Both the position numbers and the translations under genes were made by a program. From contig NZ_CP102250.1 in assembly GCF_025144995.1 (NCBI RefSeq), positions 1,426,001 to 1,490,000 of the forward strand: DNA of 64,000 nucleotides. The letters run 5' to 3'. The notes beneath the pieces were generated by a model. It saw only the letters and a program-made list of their open reading frames with translations, made no database searches and had not been told where the DNA came from. Of this stretch, positions 55,363 through 64,000 are shown one piece after another. The DNA comes from Alistipes indistinctus YIT 12060. Its GTDB lineage: Bacteria > Bacteroidota > Bacteroidia > Bacteroidales > Rikenellaceae. Each line of letters begins with the position of its first letter. The stretch's first letter is position 1.

Positions 55363-56676
55363 TTAAACAAAAACATACTCGTTTAGTGCCTGCAACGCCC
55401 GGCTCTTATCGCTGCTCCGCATCACGAGCGCAACGTTGCTGCTACTCTCCCCATAGGAGATCATCCGCACCGGAATATCACGGAGCGCACCGATAATCCT
55501 GGCTTCGAAACCGACATTGTGCCACTCCAAGTCTCCCACAACACAAACGATCACCATGTCTTTTTCAACCGTAACCTCTGCGTATTTGCCCAATTCCGCG
55601 ACAATTTCCTGTAAGCGCTGCGGATCGTCGATCGATACCGAGATATTTACTTCGGAAGTGGTCACCAGATCGACCGGTGTTTTACAGCGTGCGAAAACGC
55701 CGAATACTTTGCTGATGAATTTGTAGGCCGGCAGCGACCGTGAAGCCCGGATTTTAATATAAGTGATATTGTCTTTGGCCGCTACGGCTTTAATTTTACC
55801 CTTTTCAGCACATTCGGTAATCAGCGTGCCGGGTGCCTCCGGCTGCATCGTATTGAGCAATCGGACCGGAATACGGTGTTTCTCGGCGGGCTGGATACAA
55901 AGCGGATGCAGGATTTTCGCGCCGAAATAGGCCAGCCGGGATGCCTCGTCGAAACTGAGCAACCGTACCGGAACCGTATTAGACACTATGCGCGGATCAT
56001 TGTTGTGCAGTCCGTCGATATCGGTCCATATTTGAATTTCTTCCGCCCTTACTGCCGCTCCGATTAACGATGCCGTATAATCGCTGCCCCCGCGTTGCAG
56101 GTTATCGATCTCTCCGGCCGCATTGCGGCAAATATAGCCTTGCGTGATGAACAGGGAGCACTTGCGGTGCTGTCGCAAATATTTGCACAAATTGCGGCGG
56201 ATGAACCGCCCATCGGGTTCGCCGTTACCGCCCAGCCGCATAAATTCCAATGCCGGCAGCACTACGGACTCTATATTCATCTCTTTCAGGCATAGGTGCA
56301 TCAATAACGTGGAAAGTAACTCTCCCTGTGCCAATATCACTTTTTCATTCTCGGGTGTATAACCGGCCTGAGGCATTTTCCATAGAGTACGGAAACAATC
56401 CGTCATCCCATCCACAGCCAACCGGCGGCAACTCTCCGTACCAAACAGGTCATTGACTGTTTCCACATATTTGAACTCAAGTTGCCCGACCAGTTCACCA
56501 AACCGGAAACGGTCACCGTCTTTAAGTGTTCCGGCTATTTCCACCAAGGTGTTGGTTGTCCCCGACATAGCCGACAATACAACGATTTTAGGGGATTTAT
56601 TCCCGATAAGCCCTGCGACTTTCCGAATCTGGACAGCGGATCCTACCGAAGTGCCGCCGAATTTCATCACTCTCAT
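55363..56676 (-). CDS. lysC: Aspartate kinase (monofunctional, with ACT domains)
   Basis: 437 residues. It phosphorylates aspartate, the first step toward lysine, threonine, methionine and diaminopimelate. The N-terminus MRVMKFGGTSVGSA is the aspartokinase signature, RGGSDYTASLIGAA near 208 binds substrate, and two ACT domains occupy about 300-437 (VTVEKDMVIVCVVGD is in the second). There is no fused homoserine dehydrogenase. A possible 53-aa membrane peptide gene ends 32 bp upstream. No lysine riboswitch was recognised in its leader. Confidence 0.95.
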   Translation of the reverse strand: MRVMKFGGTSVGSAVQIRKVAGLIGNKSPKIVVLSAMSGTTNTLVEIAGTLKDGDRFRFGELVGQLEFKYVETVNDLFGTESCRRLAVDGMTDCFRTLWKMPQAGYTPENEKVILAQGELLSTLLMHLCLKEMNIESVVLPALEFMRLGGNGEPDGRFIRRNLCKYLRQHRKCSLFITQGYICRNAAGEIDNLQRGGSDYTASLIGAAVRAEEIQIWTDIDGLHNNDPRIVSNTVPVRLLSFDEASRLAYFGAKILHPLCIQPAEKHRIPVRLLNTMQPEAPGTLITECAEKGKIKAVAAKDNITYIKIRASRSLPAYKFISKVFGVFARCKTPVDLVTTSEVNISVSIDDPQRLQEIVAELGKYAEVTVEKDMVIVCVVGDLEWHNVGFEARIIGALRDIPVRMISYGESSSNVALVMRSSDKSRALQALNEYVFV

Positions 56677-56708
56677 TTTATATTCTGATTTTAGTAAATT
56701 ATTTTCCC

Positions 56709-56870
56709 TTATAACCTCACTTCATTCTTTTTACCCTTCCATTTTGGCAAGGATGATTTGTCAAAATGGGAAACCTCACGGTCCGGATGTGATTGCCCAA
56801 GCGGCCATTTCAGCGGAATAACCAATCGCAAAAGCAATATCCAACAGATTAATAATAAAATTATTACCAT
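56709..56870 (-). CDS. Possible small membrane protein upstream of lysC
   Basis: A 53-codon frame on the minus strand starting at ATG 56870 and ending with TAA at 56709, 32 bp before lysC. Residues 2-20 are strongly hydrophobic (VIILLLICWILLLRLVIPL), followed by a basic, hydrophilic tail of 33 residues with SHPDREVSHFDK and KWKGKKNEVRL. Composition is what is expected of a single-pass membrane peptide. No family is recognised, no strong ribosome site is expected in this phylum, and no TAnnTTTG box was found just upstream, so chance cannot be excluded. Confidence 0.4.
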   Translation of the reverse strand: MVIILLLICWILLLRLVIPLKWPLGQSHPDREVSHFDKSSLPKWKGKKNEVRL

Positions 56871-57035
56871 CTCATCATCGTTTTACAAACCCCATTTTCA
56901 GGCCCTATTCCATTGACCGGCATTCCCGGACTCGTTGTATATCACGACAAGCCGGATGCCGGGACTGGCGATTAAACTCCGGAGCTTTTTGCGCGAATTC
57001 CATACGCCTTTAGACGAAAATCCGGGTGAAATCGT

Positions 57036-57043
57036 TATCTTTG
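57036..57043 (+). promoter_or_regulatory. -7 box (TATCTTTG) for the GH92 gene
   Basis: A perfect TATCTTTG lies 34 bp before the GH92 ATG. The -33 element is not evident. Confidence 0.65.
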
Positions 57044-57077
57044 AAAGCACTTGTTAAATCCATACTGAAAACCAGAC

Positions 57078-59417
57078 ATGAATAAAACTCTCTGCTTATC
57101 TCTTTGTCTGCTGGCGGGCGCAGCCACCCTGTCGGCCCAGCAGCGCAGCGCGGTAGACCAGGTCAACCCGATCATCGGCACCAACAAAATGGGACACGTT
57201 TTCCCCGGTGCCTGCGTACCGCACGGAATCGTTGCGCTGAGTCCCGACACGGACACCATCCCGCACAACATCGACGGAGTCTACCAGCCGCGCGCATACG
57301 AATACTGTGCGGGATACCAGCACAAAGATTCGACGATCGTCGGCTTCAGCCACACCCACTTCAGCGGCACCGGCCACTCCGATCTGGGCGACATCCTGAT
57401 CATGCCGACCACCGGAGCATTGAAGCTCAACCCGGGCACGGCGACCGATCCGGATGCGGGCTACCGTTCGCGGTTCTCGCATGATACCGAAATCGCCACG
57501 CCGGGCTATTACGAAGTGATGCTCGACGACTACGGCGTAAAAGCGCAGTTGACCGCTACCGAGCGCACGGGCGTGCATCGCTACACCTATCCGGCTGACG
57601 CCGATACGTCTCGCATCATCCTCGACATGAACCATGCGATCTACAACTACGACGGCAAGGTGCTGTGGGCGAGCGTACAGGTCGTGAACGACTCCACGCT
57701 GGTGGGTTACCGCATCACAAACGGCTGGGCACGGGCGAACTACACCTATTTTGCGATGAAGTTCTCGAAGCCTTTCAACAACTACGGCTACATCGACCAC
57801 AAGAAACCCAAATACATGGGTCATCTGGCCAAATTCAAGCCGAACCGTAATTTCCCCGATATTCAGGGACGCCAGATCGTATGCTACTTCGATTTCGATT
57901 TGGGCAACGACCCGACGCTCGATATCAAAGTGGGACTGTCGGCCGTCAGCACCGAAGGGGCAATGAAGAACCTCGAAGCCGAAGCCGGCAACAAAACTTT
58001 CGAACAGATCGCCGCCGAAGCTCGTGCAAAATGGGCCAAGGAGCTGAACGTCATCGAAGCCGAAGGCAGCGACGACCAACTGGCGATGCTCTATACGTCG
58101 CTTTACCACACACTGATCAACCCGTCGGTTTACATGGACGTGGACGGCCAGTACCGCGGCCTCGACCAGAACATCCACAAGGCCGAAGGCTTTACCAATT
58201 ACACCATCTTCTCGCTGTGGGATACGTACCGCGCCCTGATGCCCCTCTACAACATCATCAACCGCGAACGCAACACCGACATGGTCGAATCGATGCTGAA
58301 GCACTACGAGCAGAGCATCCACCACGCACTGCCGGTATGGTCGCACATGGGCAATGAAAACTTCTGCATGATCGGCTACCACGCCGTTCCTGTACTGGCC
58401 GACGCGATCACCAAAGGCATCAAGGTAGACAAGCCGCTCGCACTGGAAGCGATGGTCAGCAGTTCGACCATTCCTTACTACGGCAACCTGAAAGAGTATA
58501 TGGAACTGGGCTACGTTCCGTTCGACAAAAATCCGACAGGAGCGTCGAACACGCTGGAATATGCATTCGACGACTGGACGATCTACAACACGGCCAAAAA
58601 TATGGGCAAGACAGAGATCGCCGACACTTACAAAAAACGCGCGCTGAACTACCGCAACACTTTCGACAAGAATCTGGGTCTGGCCCGCGCACGTTACAGC
58701 GACGGTACGTGGAAAAAGGATTTCCACCCGCTGGGCACGCACGGCGAAGGCTTCCTCGAAGGTAACTCGTGGAACTATTCGTTCTATGTTCCGCAGGATG
58801 TGGAAGGATTGAAGGCCTACATGGGCGGAGACAAGAGGTTTATCCAGAAACTCGATTCGCTCTTTACCATGTATCTGCCCGACGAATTCTTCGCAGAGAC
58901 CGAAGATGTAACCCGCGAGGGTATTCTGGGGAATTATGTGCACGGCAACGAAGTGAGCCAGCACATTCCGTACCTCTACGCCTGGACTTCTGAACCGTGG
59001 AAAACGCAATACTGGGTACGTGAGATCATGAATAAGATGTATCAGAACAACATCGACGGACTGTGCGGCAACGACGACTGCGGTCAAATGTCGGCCTGGT
59101 ATATTTTCACTGCGATGGGCTTCTATCCCGTGGCCCCCGGCACCGACCAGTATGTAATCGGAGCGCCTTACCTGCCTTACATGAAGGTAAACCTCGGCGA
59201 CGGCAAGAGCCTTACCATCCGCGCCGATAAAGTAAGCGATAAAAACCGTTATGTACAAAGCGTGACGCTGAACGGCGAGCCGATCAAAACGGCCTACCTG
59301 ACGCACAACCAGATCATGGGTGGCGGGGAACTGAACTTCGTGATGGGTCCCAAACCGAACAAAAAGCGGACTTTCACGCCCGAACAGCGGCCTTACTCGC
59401 TGACACAGGGCGAATAA
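57078..59417 (+). CDS. GH92 alpha-mannosidase
   Basis: 779 residues with a signal peptide (MNKTLCLSLCLLAGAATLSAQ). GH92 enzymes are Ca-dependent inverting exo-alpha-mannosidases, commonly alpha-1,2, acting on N-glycans or mannans. The N-terminal beta-sandwich opens with VNPIIGTNKMGHVFPGA near 29, GFSHTHFSGTG near 89, and the barrel carries YTIFSLWDTYRALMP near 383, EGNSWNYSFYVPQD near 562 and the catalytic NDDCGQMSAWYIFTAMGFYPV near 670-690. Length is close to the family's usual 750. It has its own promoter and lies 205 bp upstream of the GH109-like gene. Confidence 0.95.
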   Translation: MNKTLCLSLCLLAGAATLSAQQRSAVDQVNPIIGTNKMGHVFPGACVPHGIVALSPDTDTIPHNIDGVYQPRAYEYCAGYQHKDSTIVGFSHTHFSGTGHSDLGDILIMPTTGALKLNPGTATDPDAGYRSRFSHDTEIATPGYYEVMLDDYGVKAQLTATERTGVHRYTYPADADTSRIILDMNHAIYNYDGKVLWASVQVVNDSTLVGYRITNGWARANYTYFAMKFSKPFNNYGYIDHKKPKYMGHLAKFKPNRNFPDIQGRQIVCYFDFDLGNDPTLDIKVGLSAVSTEGAMKNLEAEAGNKTFEQIAAEARAKWAKELNVIEAEGSDDQLAMLYTSLYHTLINPSVYMDVDGQYRGLDQNIHKAEGFTNYTIFSLWDTYRALMPLYNIINRERNTDMVESMLKHYEQSIHHALPVWSHMGNENFCMIGYHAVPVLADAITKGIKVDKPLALEAMVSSSTIPYYGNLKEYMELGYVPFDKNPTGASNTLEYAFDDWTIYNTAKNMGKTEIADTYKKRALNYRNTFDKNLGLARARYSDGTWKKDFHPLGTHGEGFLEGNSWNYSFYVPQDVEGLKAYMGGDKRFIQKLDSLFTMYLPDEFFAETEDVTREGILGNYVHGNEVSQHIPYLYAWTSEPWKTQYWVREIMNKMYQNNIDGLCGNDDCGQMSAWYIFTAMGFYPVAPGTDQYVIGAPYLPYMKVNLGDGKSLTIRADKVSDKNRYVQSVTLNGEPIKTAYLTHNQIMGGGELNFVMGPKPNKKRTFTPEQRPYSLTQGE

Positions 59418-59468
59418 ACGATCCGATTCGATCGGATTCCGCATCAGATCTAACTTCCCGAACCGCTG

Positions 59469-59499
59469 TCTGCCGGTACCCGAAAAGAGTACCGGCAGA
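59469..59499 (+). terminator. Hairpin after the GH92 gene
   Basis: A perfect 11-bp stem (TCTGCCGGTAC 59469-59479 with 59489-59499) lies 52 bp after the GH92 stop. No T-run follows, so termination may be partial. The rest of the gap to 59623 holds nothing else recognised. Confidence 0.5.
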
Positions 59500-59622
59500 T
59501 ACGGTTCCTGAACGGGAAGATTGTTTATGACGGCACCGGCAAACGGCCTTCCCCGCAAAAAGAAGCGCCCGTCGCAAGCAAACCCTCCTACAACCGAATT
59601 ATTAACCCTAAAACAACACCCG

Positions 59623-61023
59623 ATGAAAAGATTTTACACCTTAATGCTCGCGGTAGTGGCAATCGCCTCGACGGTCATGCTGAACGGTTGCTGTCAGCAA
59701 GAGCAAAAAAGCGCAATGATCGAATTTCCCGAGCCGGCGCGCCCGGCCGGTCAACAAGACGTCTTGGAGTTGAGATGCGATCCGATCGACACGGTACGTA
59801 TCGCCGTGATCGGATTGGGTATGCGTGGTAGCGGAGCCGTTGAACGCCTGACGCATGTGGACGGCGCGAAGATCGTCGCCCTGTGCGACATCGTGCCGGG
59901 TAACGTAGCCAAAGCCCAGGCCACGCTGAATAAAGCCGGTTTCCCGAAAGCCGCAGAATTCAGCGGCGACACCTCTGTATGGAAACAAGCCTGCGAACTG
60001 AATAACGTCGATCTGGTCTACATCTGCACCGACTGGAAGATGCACACGCCGATCGCCGTTTATGCAATGGAGCAGGGCAAGCATGCCGTTTCGGAAGTGC
60101 CGGCGGCATTGACCCTCGACGAATGCTGGCAGTTGGTCAATACCTCGGAAAAAACCCGCAAGCACTTCATGATGCTCGAAAACTGCTGCTACGACTTCTT
60201 CGAGCTGGCTACGCTGAACATGGCCCAACAGGGACTTTTCGGCGAGGTCGTACACACCGAGGGAGCCTACAACCACGACCTGCGCGGGCTGTGCATGAAC
60301 GATTCGACCGGCTACCACGACATGTGGCGCCTCGAATACAACGCCGCCCACGACGGCAATCCCTATCCGACGCACGGCCTCGGCCCGATCGCCCAGATCA
60401 TGAACATCCACCGCGGCGACAAGATGGATTACCTCGTATCAATGTCTTCCGACCAGTTCGGGCTGACCGATGCCGCTATCACGAACCACGGCCCGGAGAG
60501 CAAATTCGCCAAACGCGACTACAAGCTCGGAGACGTCAACACCACCGTAATCCGTACGGCCAAAGGCAAGACGATCATGGTACAGCACGACGTATCGAAT
60601 CCGCGTCCGTACAGCCGCATCCATCAAGTGGTAGGCACGAGGGGATTCGCCCAGAAATATCCCATCGAGCAGATCGGGCTCGACTCCGTGGAAGCAGAGG
60701 GTCTCGATGCAAAAGCCCTGGCCGACCTGCTGACCCGTTATGAGCACCCGATCTCGAAGGAGTACGGGGAAAAAGCCCGCGCGGTGGGCGGACACGGCGG
60801 AATGGATTTCATCATGGACTCGCGCCTGATTTACTGCCTTCGCAACGGCCTTCCGCTGGACCAGGACGTATACGATGCGGCCGAGTGGAGTTCGCTTGTC
60901 GCGCTGACCGAAGCTTCGGTTCAGAACGGAAGCGCACCGGTCAAAGTTCCCGATTTCACGCGCGGGGCCTGGGACAAAGTCAAAGGTTTCTCGTTCGCCT
61001 ATGCGCCGGGAGATGCGAAATAG
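59623..61023 (+). CDS. GH109-like NAD-dependent glycosidase lipoprotein (Gfo/Idh/MocA family)
   Basis: 466 residues from MKRFYTLMLAVVAIASTVMLNG at 59623, a lipoprotein signal with Cys23. The Rossmann NAD site is VIGLGMRGSG near 62-71, CDIVP follows, and EVPAAL near 165 is the family's EKP-like motif. GH109 members such as alpha-N-acetylgalactosaminidases use NAD as a cofactor in a redox mechanism; MLENCCYDFFEL, GEVVHTEGAYNHDLR and YPTHGLGPIA resemble that group in Bacteroides and Elizabethkingia. It may thus remove GalNAc from blood-group or mucin glycans. The kinase gene 73 bp downstream, able to phosphorylate free HexNAc, supports this. A dehydrogenase role cannot be excluded. Confidence 0.75.
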   Translation: MKRFYTLMLAVVAIASTVMLNGCCQQEQKSAMIEFPEPARPAGQQDVLELRCDPIDTVRIAVIGLGMRGSGAVERLTHVDGAKIVALCDIVPGNVAKAQATLNKAGFPKAAEFSGDTSVWKQACELNNVDLVYICTDWKMHTPIAVYAMEQGKHAVSEVPAALTLDECWQLVNTSEKTRKHFMMLENCCYDFFELATLNMAQQGLFGEVVHTEGAYNHDLRGLCMNDSTGYHDMWRLEYNAAHDGNPYPTHGLGPIAQIMNIHRGDKMDYLVSMSSDQFGLTDAAITNHGPESKFAKRDYKLGDVNTTVIRTAKGKTIMVQHDVSNPRPYSRIHQVVGTRGFAQKYPIEQIGLDSVEAEGLDAKALADLLTRYEHPISKEYGEKARAVGGHGGMDFIMDSRLIYCLRNGLPLDQDVYDAAEWSSLVALTEASVQNGSAPVKVPDFTRGAWDKVKGFSFAYAPGDAK

Positions 61024-61096
61024 AAAGTAAAGCGGGAATGTCCATTCATTCCCGAAGCACGATGTGACTAACCCTTGTTTTTTGTACAATTCAAGT

Positions 61097-62179
61097 ATGG
61101 AACAAAAACTGAAAATCGCCGGACAATTCGATATCGAGGGAACCGTCTCAGGGATCGCCCCGGTGGGCAACGGCCTGATCAACGACACCTACAGCGTAAC
61201 GACCGCTGAGACGAACACGCCGGACTATATCCTGCAAAGGATCAACCACCACATTTTCAAAGATGTGGAACTACTCCAGCGCAATATCCAACGCGTGACC
61301 GACCATATCCGGGCCAAACTCGAAGCCTCGGGCGAAAGCGACATCGACCGCAAGGCGCTGAAGTTGGTACCGGCGAAAGACGGTAAACTCTACCATTTCG
61401 ACGGCGAAAACTATTGGCGCATGACGGTGATGATTCCGCGTTCCGTGACCCACGAAACGATGACACCCGCTTTGGCCGAGCAGACCGGAATGGCGTTCGG
61501 CAACTTCCAGTCACAGCTTTCGGACCTGCCCGAAGGAGCATTGGGCGAAACGATCCCGAATTTCCACAACATCGAATTCCGGGTTGAGGGCTTCAAAGAG
61601 TCGATCGCCCGCGATAGTGCGGGGCGCCTGAAAGACGTGCAAAAACTCGTAGAAGAGATACTCGAACGCGCCGAGGTAATGTGCAAAGCACAGCAGCTTT
61701 ACCGCGCAGGCAGACTTCCCAAACGGGTTACGCACTGCGACACGAAAGTCAATAATCTGCTCTTCGACGAACAGGGAAAGCCGCTGTGCGTGATCGACCT
61801 CGACACGACGATGCCAGGTTTCGTGCTCAGCGATTTCGGCGACTTCATCCGCACCGGAGCGAATACCGGGGCCGAAGACGATCCGGACCTTGACAACGTT
61901 TCGGTAAATATGGATATTTTCCGCGCCTTTTCGAAAGGTTATATCCGTAGTGCGGGAAGTTTCCTGACCCCGACCGAACGCGAACTGCTTCCTTTCGGGG
62001 CAAAGATGCTGACCTACATGCAGACGGTGCGTTTTCTGACCGATTACCTCGACGGGGACACCTATTACAAAATCAAATTTCCCGAGCATAACCTGCAACG
62101 CTCCTATGCCCAGTTCAAACTGTTGCAGAGCATCGAAGCCCACGAACAAGAGATGTCCGATTACATCGCATCCCTGTGA
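61097..62179 (+). CDS. N-acetylhexosamine 1-kinase-like (aminoglycoside phosphotransferase fold)
   Basis: 360 residues from the ATG at 61097. The APH-like fold has RVTHCDTKVNNLLFD near 210-224 (Asp215 catalytic base, Asn220) and VIDLDTTMPGFVLSDFGD near 232-249 (metal-binding DFGD). This pattern matches the NahK group, which phosphorylates GlcNAc/GalNAc at C1 in the lacto-N-biose pathway of bifidobacteria. Relatives also occur in Bacteroidetes. It lies 73 bp downstream of the GH109-like gene with no terminator between them, so the pair may convert released GalNAc to GalNAc-1-P. No uptake system or nucleotidyltransferase was found nearby. Confidence 0.75.
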   Translation: MEQKLKIAGQFDIEGTVSGIAPVGNGLINDTYSVTTAETNTPDYILQRINHHIFKDVELLQRNIQRVTDHIRAKLEASGESDIDRKALKLVPAKDGKLYHFDGENYWRMTVMIPRSVTHETMTPALAEQTGMAFGNFQSQLSDLPEGALGETIPNFHNIEFRVEGFKESIARDSAGRLKDVQKLVEEILERAEVMCKAQQLYRAGRLPKRVTHCDTKVNNLLFDEQGKPLCVIDLDTTMPGFVLSDFGDFIRTGANTGAEDDPDLDNVSVNMDIFRAFSKGYIRSAGSFLTPTERELLPFGAKMLTYMQTVRFLTDYLDGDTYYKIKFPEHNLQRSYAQFKLLQSIEAHEQEMSDYIASL

Positions 62180-62254
62180 TAACATCTGCCTATCCCCGAC
62201 CAAACCTATCCTTATGGTTCGGTTCCTGGCGGGTATACAGTTTCAAAAACACAG

Positions 62255-62286
62255 AAAAGGTCGCCCAAACGGGCGACCTTTTTCAT
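62255..62286. terminator. Bidirectional terminator between the kinase and histidine kinase genes
   Basis: AAAAGGTCGCCC (62255-62266) pairs perfectly with GGGCGACCTTTT (62271-62282), followed by TTCATTTAG on the plus strand. Confidence 0.85.
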
Positions 62287-62403
62287 TTAGGCTTACGTTT
62301 ACTTTTTTATACTCATTATACACCCCCGGAAGAAAGAATCATCCACCCCTGCCTCGCTGGATGATCACCGAAAGCCTCTCCGCCCGGTCTACGGTACGAC
62401 GTC

Positions 62404-64000
62404 TCAGCTCACCGCGCTTTCCGGGACGGGATTAATCCATCTTTCTATAGCCTGCTTCAGGTCCGCGATCGCATAAGGCTTCGAGACGATCGCATTACAG
62501 CCCGCGGCCAATGCCTGCTCCTTATCGGTATAATACGCATGCGCCGTCACGGCGATAATCGGAATGTCCGGCGAAATACTGCGGATACGTTCGGTCGCTT
62601 CGATGCCGTTCATCTCCGGCATCTTGATATCCATCAGGATCAGGTCGGGCCGCTCGCGCACGAAACTGTGGAGCGCTTCGCGGCCGTTGGTCACCCAACG
62701 CAGCGTATACTCTTTTTTCAGCAGGGCCGCCAGCAGGCGGTAATTGGCTTCGACATCTTCCGCCACCAAGATCACCTTCCGCTTCCTGTCGGGATGCTTC
62801 TGAACCGACGCGGCAACCGGTTGCTGCAGTTCTGCAACCTCAAGTTCGGCATCGGCGCGATAAGGCAGACAGAACGAGAAAGTACTGCCTACACCCAACT
62901 GCGACTGGACATCGATATATCCCCCAAGGCGTTCGGCTATACTCTGGCAGATGGAGAGTCCCAGGCCGGTACCCTGCACAAAATCGTTCAGCTTCTCGAA
63001 ACGATTGAAAATCAAAGGTATCTTATTCTCAGGCATGCCGCAGCCCGTGTCGCTGACAAACAGGTCGAGCCAACCGTCCCGTTGCACGGCACCCAGCGTA
63101 ATACATCCATGCTGGGTATTCTTAATGGCATTGGACAAAAAATTGAACAACACCTGAGTCAACCGGTTGCGGTCAGTCAAAATCCAGACCGGCCGTGCAG
63201 GCGCAACGATTTTCAGTTCAACCCCGACCGTCATTTTCAAGCTGTGCACCTTGCCCACCTCGTCGAGCAGCCCGGTCACCTCGACCGGTTGGAAATGGTT
63301 CTCGGATTTGCCCGACTCGATCCGGGAAAGGTCGAGAATATCGTTGACCAGTTGCAATAACAGATTACTGTTGCTGCGAATGATTTCCTGATACTCCTCC
63401 TGTTCTTCCCCGCAATCGCCTGCGGCGATCAACTCCGAAAAACCGACGATCGCATTGAGCGGCGTACGGATCTCATGGCTCATCGTAGCCAAAAAGACAG
63501 ATTTCATCCGGTCGGACTCCTCGGCGCGGGCCTTCGCTTCGATCAGCTCTTTCGACCACCGGACGCGGTCGCCGATATCATGGATCAGTGCCAGGACTTT
63601 GTTCTTCTCATACGGGGCGATACGCGCCTGAAAATAGTGCCGCCCGCTCTCGACATCGAGCGGATATTCGATCTCACGAATCTTCCCGTCCGCGAGACAC
63701 TCCCGGATATTACGCACGAACAGGTCACTCACCTCGGCCGAATAGATCGTGCGACCGTCGGCACCGATCAACTCTTCCACAGGATGCAGCAACACCGTAC
63801 CGGAAGCCATCAGTACATCGGTAATGAAAAACCGGTCGTCCATGATGAAGATAAACTCGGGCAGCGCTTCGATCACTTTGCGGTTACGCTCTTCGAGCGC
63901 ACGGATACGGGCTTCTCCCTCGCACCGGGCCGTTATGTTACCGGTATAAGCGACCAGTTTCTGCGGGCGCCCTTCCTCATCAGACTGATAGGAGAAAAAA
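62404..64000 (-). CDS. Hybrid sensor histidine kinase, 5' end outside window
   Basis: About 530 residues visible; the frame stays open to the right edge, where the tail of a PAS-like domain (LVAYTGNITAR) and a coiled coil lead into another PAS domain (ALPEFIFIMDDRF). The HisKA domain has MSHEIRTPLNAIVGFSELI (His phosphoacceptor), HATPase_c shows NFLSNAIKNT, DTGCGMP and GTGLGLSICQSIAERLGG, and a C-terminal receiver domain has LILMDIKMPEMNG with the phosphoacceptor Asp. Sensors of this layout lack a DNA-binding domain, so it is not a classic SusCD-type HTCS; a separate partner must relay the signal. An internal GTG at 63876 is not the true start. Confidence 0.93.
   Translation of the reverse strand, partial: FFSYQSDEEGRPQKLVAYTGNITARCEGEARIRALEERNRKVIEALPEFIFIMDDRFFITDVLMASGTVLLHPVEELIGADGRTIYSAEVSDLFVRNIRECLADGKIREIEYPLDVESGRHYFQARIAPYEKNKVLALIHDIGDRVRWSKELIEAKARAEESDRMKSVFLATMSHEIRTPLNAIVGFSELIAAGDCGEEQEEYQEIIRSNSNLLLQLVNDILDLSRIESGKSENHFQPVEVTGLLDEVGKVHSLKMTVGVELKIVAPARPVWILTDRNRLTQVLFNFLSNAIKNTQHGCITLGAVQRDGWLDLFVSDTGCGMPENKIPLIFNRFEKLNDFVQGTGLGLSICQSIAERLGGYIDVQSQLGVGSTFSFCLPYRADAELEVAELQQPVAASVQKHPDRKRKVILVAEDVEANYRLLAALLKKEYTLRWVTNGREALHSFVRERPDLILMDIKMPEMNGIEATERIRSISPDIPIIAVTAHAYYTDKEQALAAGCNAIVSKPYAIADLKQAIERWINPVPESAVS

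Noticed and set aside
56788-56820. Ten-codon peptide containing Ile-Thr upstream of lysC as a transcription-attenuation leader
   Set aside because: It has only one Ile and two Thr-like positions and no adjacent terminator; the overlapping 53-codon frame is a better reading.
56677-57035. Lysine riboswitch upstream of lysC
   Set aside because: No conserved lysine-aptamer core could be followed, and the class is not expected in this phylum.
57096-59558. Very long open frame (820 codons) on the minus strand opposite the GH92 gene
   Set aside because: It mirrors the GC codon pattern of the GH92 gene, contains no recognisable domain, and the plus-strand protein has full GH92 motifs.

Overview
The window looks like a chromosomal segment of a gut Bacteroidales, most likely an Alistipes-type Rikenellaceae. 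This is inferred from four things: moderately high GC, a short Bacteroidetes-type primary sigma factor (286 aa), repeated TAnnTTTG -7 boxes (mostly TATCTTTG) sometimes preceded by TTTG/TTGG about 19 bp upstream, and many secreted glycan-degrading enzymes. No phage, insertion sequence, CRISPR array or plasmid function was seen, and genes lie on both strands in short operons.

Region 1 (1-31.7 kb) is mostly housekeeping. It starts with the tail of a probable DUF4832 protein and a GH106-like glycosidase. These are followed by metK behind a leader that carries a good match to a SAM-II riboswitch, a DegQ/HtrA protease, rpoD, a GNAT protein, ispH-cmk-LysE exporter (minus strand), lnt, folC, tyrS, asnA, rlmN with a thioredoxin, tRNA-Ala(GGC), hflX, upp, dxs-leuS-dedA (minus strand), an OmpA-like lipoprotein, pyrH-tlpA-frr, a nitroreductase behind an attenuator-like leader, a Nudix hydrolase, a thioredoxin-fold protein and folE.

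Region 2 (32.0-37.3 kb) is a five-gene iron-sulfur/flavin cluster related to heterodisulfide reductase: HdrC, HdrB, HdrA, a second small HdrC, and a fusion of a membrane cytochrome-like domain with an HdrD-like protein. It resembles Qmo/DsrMK modules of sulfur-metabolising bacteria, but no sulfur enzymes lie nearby. It is the best candidate in the window for an undescribed system.

Region 3 (37.4-62.2 kb) is dominated by exported hydrolases: an EEP-family phosphatase/nuclease, SGNH esterases (one with two catalytic domains), a GDPD, GH97, a second GH106-like enzyme, GH95 and GH29 fucosidases, GH92 mannosidase and a GH109-like enzyme, plus a rhamnose-mutarotase-family protein and an N-acetylhexosamine 1-kinase-like protein. 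Together these suggest trimming of fucosylated, mannosylated and GalNAc-bearing host glycans and possibly rhamnosides. No SusC/SusD pair is present. Interspersed are the initiator tRNA gene, an ABC ATPase with a degenerate first half, a cyclophilin lipoprotein and aspartate kinase with a possible 53-aa membrane-protein gene upstream. The window ends inside a hybrid sensor histidine kinase.
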